Below, piece after piece: positions 57,120 to 64,000 of a DNA stretch of 64,000 nucleotides. The stretch covers positions 1-64,000 of the forward strand of contig NZ_JABANE010000032.1 of NCBI RefSeq assembly GCF_012844305.1. The letters run 5' to 3'. This DNA is from Flammeovirga aprica JL-4 (lineage in GTDB: Bacteria > Bacteroidota > Bacteroidia > Cytophagales > Flammeovirgaceae). How positions within the stretch are numbered: the first letter of the stretch is position 1; the number at the start of each line of letters is the position of its first letter. The notes beneath the pieces are model-generated. The model was given only the letters and a program-made list of their open reading frames with translations, did no database searches and had not been told where the DNA came from. The translations under genes were made by a program, and so were the position numbers.

Positions 57120-58127
57120 ATGGCTTTATTTGAAGGATACGAAAGAAGAGTAAATCAAATCGAGAAAGTTTTAAAAGAATACGATTTTGAATCTTTAGAA
57201 GCAGCAAGAAAATATGTAGAAGAGCACGGTGTTGATGTTTATCAAATTGTAACAGAGACACAGCCAATTGCCTTTGAAAATGCAAAATGGGCTTATATTC
57301 TAGGAGCTGCAATTGCTTTGAAGAAAGGATTAACGCAGGCTAGTGATATTGCCGCCGTGTTAGGTGAAGGTATCCAAGCTTTTTGTATTCCAGGTTCAGT
57401 AGCAGATCAAAGAAAAGTGGGCTTAGGACATGGTAACTTGGCAGCTAGGTTATTAAATGAGAACACCAACTGTTTCGCATTTTTAGCCGGTCATGAATCT
57501 TTTGCAGCGGCAGAAGGAGCCATTAAAATTGCTTTGTCAGCTAATAAAGTAAGAAAGAATCCTCTGAGAGTCATTTTGAATGGACTCGGAAAAGATGCCG
57601 CTTACCTTATTTCCAGAATCAATGGTTTTACTTATGTAAAAACACAATTTGATTATCAGACTGGAGAACTTCATGTATTAGAGGAAAGACGTTTTTCTAA
57701 AGGACCAAGAGGGGAAGTGAAATGCTATGGTGCAGATGACGTTCGTGAAGGTGTGGCAATTATGCATAAAGAAGATGTTGATGTGTCCATTACTGGTAAC
57801 TCAACCAACCCTACACGTTTCCAACATCCAGTGGCAGGGACTTATAAGAAAGAAAGATTAGAAGAAGGAGGGAAATACTTCTCTGTTGCTTCAGGAGGAG
57901 GAACAGGACGTACATTGCACCCTGATAATGTAGGGGCAGGGCCTGCTTCTTATGGTTTGACAGACACTATGGGTAGAATGCATTCTGATGCTCAGTTTGC
58001 CGGTTCATCATCAGTTCCAGCCCATGTAGAAATGATGGGATTGATTGGTATGGGGAATAACCCGATGGTAGGAGCCTCTGTTGCAGTGGCAGTAGCACTT
58101 CAAGAAGCACTTACTGTTGAGGCATAA
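57120..58127 (+). CDS. GGGtGRT-family protein
   Basis: The family name motif GGGTGRT is present at 259-265 within SVASGGGTGRTLHPDNVGAGPASYG. Other conserved-looking blocks are VGLGHGNLAARLLNE (100-114), FLAGHESFAAAEGA (121-134) and SITGNSTNPTRFQHPVAG (223-240). Glycine-rich loops suggest a nucleotide- or phosphate-binding enzyme. Length 335 aa is typical. Function is unknown, and it is always worth reading together with the NifU-like neighbour upstream. A strong terminator follows. Confidence 0.9.
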   Translation: MALFEGYERRVNQIEKVLKEYDFESLEAARKYVEEHGVDVYQIVTETQPIAFENAKWAYILGAAIALKKGLTQASDIAAVLGEGIQAFCIPGSVADQRKVGLGHGNLAARLLNENTNCFAFLAGHESFAAAEGAIKIALSANKVRKNPLRVILNGLGKDAAYLISRINGFTYVKTQFDYQTGELHVLEERRFSKGPRGEVKCYGADDVREGVAIMHKEDVDVSITGNSTNPTRFQHPVAGTYKKERLEEGGKYFSVASGGGTGRTLHPDNVGAGPASYGLTDTMGRMHSDAQFAGSSSVPAHVEMMGLIGMGNNPMVGASVAVAVALQEALTVEA

Positions 58128-58165
58128 TTGATTAAGAAAAAATAAATCCTTAACAATACAATTTT

Positions 58166-58205
58166 CAGGTGGAGGTCATGCTTATGAACTTCACCTGTTT
58201 TTTTA
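58166..58205 (+). terminator. terminator of the NifU-like/GGGtGRT operon
   Basis: CAGGTGGAGGTCAT (58166-58179) pairs with ATGAACTTCACCTG (58184-58197) with one mismatch and one wobble, followed by TTTTTTTT. Confidence 0.9.
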
Positions 58206-58244
58206 TAAGCATAAAGCAAAAAATATTGGTATTGGGGCTGAAAT

Positions 58245-59108
58245 CTAGAAAATAATAATTCCCGCACCAAGTGAAGCACCATTGAATCCCACATCTACGA
58301 TTTTTGTATTCTGGAATCCTGCTTTGAAGTAAAAGCTTTTGATATAAAGTCTCACATCACAATGAATTTCCTGGAATTTGATATCCTCATCAAAAGTACC
58401 AAAGTGCCATGTGAAGTATAAACTTAGAGGTTTGGTGATGAACAATTCTGTTCCCATATTATAATTGTAACCCGAAATAAACTCATCAAGTATCAATGTA
58501 GAATAACCGCCTCCAATCCATAAATCAACTCTATTTTCTGATATCAAGTGATAGGTCCCGTTCACATGATATATGTCTACTCTTTCCTGAAGGTCATCAA
58601 TTTTTTCTACCATAACATTCCCTCTCGCATTGAAGCTGAATTTAGGGCTAAGATTAAGTTGAAGCATCCCATTATAACCTCTGATCTCATCAGATTCCCA
58701 GTAATAACCGCCTTCTATTAATAATGATGATTTGTTGGGATACTCAAAACTGCGGATTGATTTTCCAATTCTTCCGTCAGCATAAGGGTATTTCAAAAGC
58801 CTTAATGGGGGAGTGAGTGTTTCCGTTTGTGGAGGAACACCTGAAAAGTTGGAAGAGGGACTAGGATTGTAGCCTGTATTTGGGGTTGTACTGAATGTTG
58901 AGTTAGAAGGTCTACTTTTTCCCATAGCGGACCTTAATAAGTGACCGAATACTTTTTCTGCGGTTTTGTTGGTGAGTTCATCGTCGCTGACCTTTTGATG
59001 TGGATTTTCTTTTTTCTGTTTGACACTCTTCTTGGTTTTTTGAATTTTACTTTGAGCATAAACAGTATTGATGATAATGAGGAAGAGAAGAGTAAAATAG
59101 AGTTTCAT
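58245..59108 (-). CDS. secreted outer-membrane-associated protein of unknown function, 287 aa
   Basis: A signal peptide ends near residue 18 (TVYAQ). Residues about 20-100 are Lys/Ser/Pro rich and probably unstructured, then beta strands fill the rest (SSLLIEGGYYWES, VDLWIGGGYSTLILD, LSLYFTWHFGTFDED, to LGAGIIIF), suggesting a small outer-membrane barrel. No family recognised. The region just upstream contains CAATTTTG, one base from a -7 box. Convergent with the GGGtGRT operon. Confidence 0.7.
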   Translation of the reverse strand: MKLYFTLLFLIIINTVYAQSKIQKTKKSVKQKKENPHQKVSDDELTNKTAEKVFGHLLRSAMGKSRPSNSTFSTTPNTGYNPSPSSNFSGVPPQTETLTPPLRLLKYPYADGRIGKSIRSFEYPNKSSLLIEGGYYWESDEIRGYNGMLQLNLSPKFSFNARGNVMVEKIDDLQERVDIYHVNGTYHLISENRVDLWIGGGYSTLILDEFISGYNYNMGTELFITKPLSLYFTWHFGTFDEDIKFQEIHCDVRLYIKSFYFKAGFQNTKIVDVGFNGASLGAGIIIF

Positions 59109-59197
59109 AAAATAAATTGATTTTGCTTGTAACTATGACATATGAAACTACAAAATTGCCGTCTAAAAAAATGTGAAAAGGTTAAAAAATGTGACGT

Positions 59198-59242
59198 TGT
59201 ACCACAGAAGGCCACTTATGGAGTAGTGACCTTCTGTGGAAA
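59198..59242 (-). terminator. hairpin after the MINPP-type phosphatase gene
   Basis: CCACAGAAGGCCACT (59202-59216) pairs with AGTGACCTTCTGTGG (59225-59239) with one mismatch; on the minus strand it follows the phosphatase stop by 30 bp. It lacks an immediate T-run, so termination efficiency is uncertain. Confidence 0.6.
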
Positions 59243-59269
59243 TAATGAGGAGAATAGAGCCTTCTTACC

Positions 59270-60640
59270 TTAAAACTGTGAAACAATCGTCTCGTAATCA
59301 GTATCACTTATTGCATAAGGTTTGACTAAACTTTCCACATATTCGAGGTAATCTTCCAACGCGTACACATTATCATCATTTCCTTTGATAGGTAGCGTGG
59401 CAGGAATTTCGTTGAATCTGATCTGAATATATTGCTTCTCTTTCTTTTCCAAAAGCATCCAAGTAAGGTTGGTCGCCATCATGGCATAATCACTTGAAGA
59501 CCAGTCTAAAGTTGAGAAATTATTTGTCTTTCTATTGACCTCGTTAAGATTCAAGTACACTAATAATGGGAGTGTAGTTTCTGCATGAGCAAAATTAAAA
59601 TACCCTTGGTAATCTAGTTTTTGTTCTGAAGCTAATTTCAATTGATTTGTAAGATCCATCAGCAAACCTATGGAGTTCGAATAGGAAACATTTCTTTTAG
59701 GATAGCCCGGACCCTTTGCATAAAATGTTTCAATATCACCCACCTTAGCCAGTAGTTCTGTTTGCTCATGTGTGAAAATCATAAAATCAGGACGCTGATT
59801 TTCAGGGATACCGAAAGAAATTTTGAAACACTCAAAAAGTGCAAGAACAATATCCATACGAGAGGAAATAGCTACTTCATTTTCACCGTCCAAATAAAAA
59901 GCTTCACCGCTTTCAAACTGCTCTAAGAATGCTTCATTAAAATACCTTGGAAGTATATTGGAAGCCATAGTACGGTACTGATCTGAATTGACAATATCAT
60001 TGATCTGATTTAACCACAAGGCAGAATCTTTATACGCTTTGTATTTTGGAGTGATTTTATGAAAACGCAATAAAGGGTCATTTCCTTTCTGGAAATCATT
60101 TATTTCCCAGCTGTTTTTACCACTGACAGCTGTCAGACCTCTGATAAAAGAACCTCTTGAGTTTTGCGTTCTAAGTTTATAAGTGGCATTGCCGATCAGC
60201 TTATCAGAAGACTTAAAAAAGTTGCTGTCTAACTGATATAATCGCTGTGCCATATCATAATGCTCTTTACGCCCTATTTGTGTCAGTCTTCCATAACGAC
60301 CAAACTGAAGCATGGTTAACTCTTTTACCTGTTCAAGAAGTTTCTTACCCTCTTCTGTTAACTGCTTTTTTTGTTCAGCATCATTCATCAAATTAAAAAG
60401 GGCAATATCTTCATTAGGTCCGCTCATAAATCTTGATCCATGACGGGCCACATGTGCTATAAAAGAAAGCTGATAACCATCGGGGAGTTCAATATTTTCA
60501 ATTGGTTCAATGTAGTTTTGTTTCGACCCTAAATGCCACTTTGCCTCTTTTAATTGTGTAGAATTTTCAACTTTTTGACAGGCAATTTGAGTTAGTAGAA
60601 ATAGGGTGATGGTAATAATTGATCTTAAATATTTTGTCAT
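59270..60640 (-). CDS. MINPP-type histidine phosphatase lipoprotein (phytase-like)
   Basis: Cys21 ends the lipobox (TQIAC). The histidine acid phosphatase motif RHGSR is at 66-70, with His67 the phospho-acceptor. At 352-354 there is HAE in NFAHAETTLPLL, which replaces the HD of classical phytases and identifies the MINPP (multiple inositol polyphosphate phosphatase) branch found in Bacteroides. It would release phosphate from inositol phosphates at the outer membrane or in the periplasm. Length 456 aa is normal. Monocistronic. Confidence 0.88.
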   Translation of the reverse strand: MTKYLRSIITITLFLLTQIACQKVENSTQLKEAKWHLGSKQNYIEPIENIELPDGYQLSFIAHVARHGSRFMSGPNEDIALFNLMNDAEQKKQLTEEGKKLLEQVKELTMLQFGRYGRLTQIGRKEHYDMAQRLYQLDSNFFKSSDKLIGNATYKLRTQNSRGSFIRGLTAVSGKNSWEINDFQKGNDPLLRFHKITPKYKAYKDSALWLNQINDIVNSDQYRTMASNILPRYFNEAFLEQFESGEAFYLDGENEVAISSRMDIVLALFECFKISFGIPENQRPDFMIFTHEQTELLAKVGDIETFYAKGPGYPKRNVSYSNSIGLLMDLTNQLKLASEQKLDYQGYFNFAHAETTLPLLVYLNLNEVNRKTNNFSTLDWSSSDYAMMATNLTWMLLEKKEKQYIQIRFNEIPATLPIKGNDDNVYALEDYLEYVESLVKPYAISDTDYETIVSQF

Positions 60641-60865
60641 TAGTAAAAGATAGGATTTTAATTAGTGACACAAAAATGTAACATTGATATTACTAAAGCA
60701 TCATTTGAATGTTAGTTTATAGTTAATAAGTCTTTTATATTGATTTTATCTGCTATAACTACATGTATACTAATGCTATTTGTCAGATAATTAGGAGTGA
60801 TATTTCCTGTATTTTTCTTCTGTTACAGTAATGAGACTTTTAGTTGAAGTTGATGCTTGATTTTT

Positions 60866-61792
60866 TTAGCCCAAAAGTTCTCTACCGAAATGTAAAATAC
60901 TTTCTTTTAGCTCTTTATGTTCAAGGGAATGACCACTGTTTTTGATGATATTGATGTAGGCATGAGGAAAAAGGCTTTTCAGTTTTAATGCAGAAGCGGC
61001 AGGGGTCACAAGATCGTTTCTGCCATGGGTGATGTAAATCGGGAAGTCGAATTCAATATTCTCAAGTAAAAACTCCATTTCTTGACCGTTAATAAAAAGA
61101 GGAGCATTGAGGAAATAATGATTTTCAATTTTAGCACAAGCAATAGCTTGAGGGGAGGCTTGCCATTGACTGAAATCTTCAAAAACGGGATCAGGATGTT
61201 CAGAAGTGAAGGCCTCCCAGAGTAGCCACTTTGTAGCGTATTCTTCTACTGATTCTGGTGTTTGAAGCTTTTTCTGGTAGTCTAGAAATAGAGATTGAGG
61301 AGAATGTGAAGGTGAAGTACCAAATAACTTAGAGAAAATATCAGAATACATAATAGGGGCTGTGTCTTTGTAAAGCCAGTTGATTTCTTGCTGATTACAA
61401 AAAAATACGCCCCAGAGGTTGAGTCCCCTAACTTGTTTGGGGTGGAAATAAGAATAGGCTAATGCTAAAGTAGAGCCCCAGCTACCGCCAAAGATATACC
61501 AAGAAGAAATATGCAGGTGTTGTCTGATTTGCTCAAGATCCTTGACTAAAAACTCTATACTGTTGTTTTTTAGACTCCCTAAAGGCTTGCTTTTTCCTGA
61601 TCCTCTCTGATCAATACCTATGAGTCTCACATTTTGCAAAGAGGGTAGAAGGAGGTGGTAATAAGAGTCCAAACCGGCACCTGGACCGCCATGCAAATAC
61701 AAAACAGGCATCCCTAATGGATGCCCGATCTGTTCATAATATATCGAATGACCGTCTTCGGTCTCATAATAACCTACATCGTAAGGGTTCAT
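60866..61792 (-). CDS. pip: proline iminopeptidase (alpha/beta-hydrolase, S33)
   Basis: The motif order fits S33 peptidases: HGGPGAG (34-40), DQRGSGKS (61-68), nucleophile Ser104 in GGSWGSTLAL, acid Asp in HGRNDLVTP and His in NSGHSLEH. No signal peptide, so cytoplasmic. It removes N-terminal proline from short peptides. It follows the ABC-F gene by 7 bp and probably shares its transcript. Other S33 hydrolases cannot be ruled out, but the motif set and N-terminal start are typical for Pip. Confidence 0.88.
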   Translation of the reverse strand: MNPYDVGYYETEDGHSIYYEQIGHPLGMPVLYLHGGPGAGLDSYYHLLLPSLQNVRLIGIDQRGSGKSKPLGSLKNNSIEFLVKDLEQIRQHLHISSWYIFGGSWGSTLALAYSYFHPKQVRGLNLWGVFFCNQQEINWLYKDTAPIMYSDIFSKLFGTSPSHSPQSLFLDYQKKLQTPESVEEYATKWLLWEAFTSEHPDPVFEDFSQWQASPQAIACAKIENHYFLNAPLFINGQEMEFLLENIEFDFPIYITHGRNDLVTPAASALKLKSLFPHAYINIIKNSGHSLEHKELKESILHFGRELLG

Positions 61793-61799
61793 TGGGAAA

Positions 61800-63743
61800 T
61801 TAATCAGGCTTGATTTCTTCTAACTCGTCTACTTCCATGATCCACTCTTCCCAAGTTTCCGTCACCTCTTCTAGTTCTGATTTCACTTGATCATAAGTAG
61901 CATTCACTTCTGCTAATTTATCAGGATTTCCGAAAACTTCAGGATTTGCTAAAGAAGATTCTATTTCTTCTTTCTTTTCTTCAAGCTCCATCACTTTTTC
62001 TTCTGCCTTTTCCATCTCCTGCTTTGCCTTTTTATAGCGTTTTTGCCATTCCTTCAGCTCATTGTTAGACATCTTTTTCTTCTTACTTTTCTTCTCTTTT
62101 GGTTGATCTTCTTCATCCAATTGAGCTAGTAAAGCATTCTCTTCCTCCATTTTCTTTTTCCAGTCTACCCATTCCGCATAAGTGCCCGGGTATTCTTTCA
62201 GTTTGCCATTTTCGATGTACCATATCTTATTGGCTACTCTAGAGATAAAGTGTCTATCATGGGATACAACTAAGTAAGTACCCAGATATTGTTGTAAAGC
62301 TTGGATAAGGATATTTACAGAAGGAATATCCAGGTGGTTGGTCGGTTCGTCAAGCATTAAGAAGTTGGCTTCAGAAATCAACGTTTTTGCTAATGCCACT
62401 CTTGATTTCTCACCACCAGAAAGGACTTTGATTCTTTTGAAAATTTCATCTCCTTGGAATAAGAAACAGCCTAGAACACTTCTCAATTCTTGTTCAGTTT
62501 TTTCAGAACCGGCTTGTTTTAACTCATCCAAGATTTCATTTTCTACATTCAGGTCTTCCAATTGATGCTGAGCGTAGAATGCAGTAATCACATTATGACC
62601 GCCTTTTCTTTCTCCTCTGTCAGCACCCTCGCGACCACTGATCAAACGTAATAAAGTAGATTTACCTTTACCATTGGCACCGATTAAGGCAATTTTATCA
62701 CCTCTCATCAGTGTCAAGTCAGCTCCTTTGAAAATGACTTTATTACCGTATGCTTTATCAAAGTCTTTGATCTCACTGATAACTTTACCTGGTTGCTGAG
62801 TGAACTTGAAATCCATATTGATTTCCGGATTGTCATCTCTAACGTCCTCAATCATGTCCATTTTATCCAGCATTTTCACTCTGGATTGTACCTGCTTGGC
62901 TTTTGTTGCCTTCGATCTGAATCGCTCAATAAAGCGTTCTGTTTCCTTTATTTTTTGTTGCTGATTTTCATAAGCGTTTTTCTGAAGTTCAGCTCTTTCT
63001 TTCTTTGCTTCAAGATAATAAGAATAGTTGCCCGGATAAGAAGTCAATCTACCTGAAGAAACCTCTACAGTTTGATTGATGGCTCTATCCAAGAATTCTC
63101 TATCATGGGAAACGATCAATACAGCACCTTCATAAGTAGAAAGATAGTTCTCAATCCACTGAATAGAAGGGAGGTCAAGGTGGTTGGTAGGCTCATCAAG
63201 CATTAAAACATCAGGCTTCATCAATAATAATTTACCCAACATTACTCTCATTCTCCATCCACCAGAGAAACTGTAAAGAGGTTGTTCCATTTCCTCCTCT
63301 TTAAAACCTAATCCGGCAAGAATTGTCTCCGCTTTAGATTTTATAGTGTAGCCCTCCATCGATTCAAATTTCTCTTGGAGACCTGCTAATTTTTCAACTA
63401 ATTCTTCTTTATAATCAGTTTCCATTTCATGAAGAATCTCATCAATCTGCTCCTGAATTTTCAAAACAGGACCAAAAGCTTCCATCGCCACATGAAGAAT
63501 AGACTCTTCTGTTTGATAAGACAATAGATCTTGATTGAGGAAACCAATTGTACACTCCTTAGGCATTGAGATTTGACCTTCATCAGGAGCGAAATCACCA
63601 TTAATAAGTTTCAGCAGCGTTGTTTTACCCGCACCATTATGCCCAACTATACCTATTCTGTTTTTTGGGTAAACAGTCAATGAGGCATTTTTATACATTG
63701 TACGACTTCCGAAATAGAAGGAAACATTACTTATCGATAACAT
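61800..63743 (-). CDS. ABC-F subfamily ATPase (Uup/EttA-like)
   Basis: Two ABC cassettes with no transmembrane part: Walker A GHNGAGKT (34-41) and GANGKGKS in the second, signatures SGGWRMRVMLGK and SGGEKSRVALAK, Walker B LMLDEPTNHLD in both. A charged linker lies between them, and the C-terminal ~110 residues form a Lys/Glu coiled coil, as in Uup-type proteins. ABC-F proteins act on the ribosome or nucleic acid in translation and sometimes confer antibiotic resistance; this architecture is a housekeeping type. Operon with pip. Confidence 0.93.
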   Translation of the reverse strand: MLSISNVSFYFGSRTMYKNASLTVYPKNRIGIVGHNGAGKTTLLKLINGDFAPDEGQISMPKECTIGFLNQDLLSYQTEESILHVAMEAFGPVLKIQEQIDEILHEMETDYKEELVEKLAGLQEKFESMEGYTIKSKAETILAGLGFKEEEMEQPLYSFSGGWRMRVMLGKLLLMKPDVLMLDEPTNHLDLPSIQWIENYLSTYEGAVLIVSHDREFLDRAINQTVEVSSGRLTSYPGNYSYYLEAKKERAELQKNAYENQQQKIKETERFIERFRSKATKAKQVQSRVKMLDKMDMIEDVRDDNPEINMDFKFTQQPGKVISEIKDFDKAYGNKVIFKGADLTLMRGDKIALIGANGKGKSTLLRLISGREGADRGERKGGHNVITAFYAQHQLEDLNVENEILDELKQAGSEKTEQELRSVLGCFLFQGDEIFKRIKVLSGGEKSRVALAKTLISEANFLMLDEPTNHLDIPSVNILIQALQQYLGTYLVVSHDRHFISRVANKIWYIENGKLKEYPGTYAEWVDWKKKMEEENALLAQLDEEDQPKEKKSKKKKMSNNELKEWQKRYKKAKQEMEKAEEKVMELEEKKEEIESSLANPEVFGNPDKLAEVNATYDQVKSELEEVTETWEEWIMEVDELEEIKPD

Positions 63744-64000
63744 ATTATTTTATAGGTAATTTTATAAAGATTCAGAAAAGTAGGGTATGGTATACATATT
63801 ACATTTCTGAAGTTTAATAATCTTGATTGTTGAAAAAATATTTTATAAATGAATCAAAAGTTTATCACTTGTCAATTACTCATCGTTTGATGAATGTCTC
63901 TGTAGCCACGTAGCCTGCTACGTGTTATTGTGCGAGAATAAAAGATGTTGTTTTGTATTATTACTTTTATAGTAAAATTCATCTATACTCATCTTCCATC
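63744..64000. other. right-end intergenic sequence with one hairpin
   Basis: No gene is supported. CACGTAG (63907-63913) and CTACGTG (63918-63924) form a 7-bp stem with a 4-base loop, the same geometry as the inner hairpins of the element at 7373-7522 though with different bases. Confidence 0.4.

Overview
The window is AT-rich DNA from a member of the Bacteroidota. Direct signs are type IX secretion (T9SS) C-terminal sorting domains on two very large secreted proteins, Bacteroidota-type -7 promoter boxes (TAnnTTTG) in front of several genes, Bacteroidota-type outer-membrane families (LptD-like, BamD, MCE/MlaD, DUF4097), and many SpI or lipobox signal sequences. The carbohydrate-degrading content and overall gene style suggest a marine cytophagal bacterium near Flammeovirga; that genus-level guess is inference. 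No rRNA, tRNA, CRISPR array, transposase or phage gene was recognised.

Region by region. 1-3.8 kb: end of an upstream transcription unit (terminator), a tiny unknown ORF and a 1054-aa membrane-anchored WG-repeat protein. 4.1-18.7 kb: a plus-strand polysaccharide-degradation cluster with a GH2 beta-galactosidase, a GH51-like secreted enzyme with T9SS tail, a giant eight-repeat cadherin-like T9SS protein, two paralogous putative TIM-barrel glycoside hydrolase lipoproteins (one with a ricin/CBM13-like tail) and an esterase. Large inverted repeats sit in three of its intergenic gaps. 18.8-22 kb: DUF3667 membrane protein and a 7TM-DISM/SpoIIE phosphatase. 22.3-24.6 kb: kdnA-kdnB, for 8-amino-Kdo. 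24.8-29.2 kb: two outer-membrane barrels and a repeat lipoprotein, each with its own terminator and each preceded by the same roughly 75-bp regulatory cassette; this looks like a small undescribed regulon. 29.5-39.1 kb: seven-LysM protein, an O-methyltransferase/thioesterase/RluA/histidine kinase/PhoB-like cluster, a double-parvulin PPIase lipoprotein and BamD. 39.4-44.1 kb: sigma/anti-sigma/DUF4097 operon, Fur-family regulator, unknown protein, MlaD-like protein. 44.3-47.9 kb: divergent LptD-like protein and thioesterase. 48-52.4 kb: an operon for an outer-membrane barrel plus an exported TPR-CHAT protein, followed by a response regulator fused to a kinase dimerisation helix without an ATPase domain. 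52.5-55.6 kb: overlapping NagZ-like GH3 and NamZ-like (DUF1343/GH171) genes for peptidoglycan sugar recycling. 56.4-58.1 kb: a NifU-like scaffold plus GGGtGRT-protein operon of unknown function. 58.2-63.7 kb: an outer-membrane protein, a MINPP-type histidine phosphatase lipoprotein, a proline iminopeptidase and an ABC-F ATPase.

Many genes serve the cell envelope: LPS core sugar (kdnAB), LPS and OMP assembly (lptD, bamD, the PPIase), lipid trafficking (mlaD), peptidoglycan recycling (nagZ/namZ), peptidoglycan binding (LysM) and envelope signalling (sigma/anti-sigma, PhoR/PhoB). The strongest candidates for something new are the shared promoter cassette of the 24.8-29.2 kb genes, the exported CHAT system, the paralogous unassigned hydrolases and the NifU-like/GGGtGRT pair.
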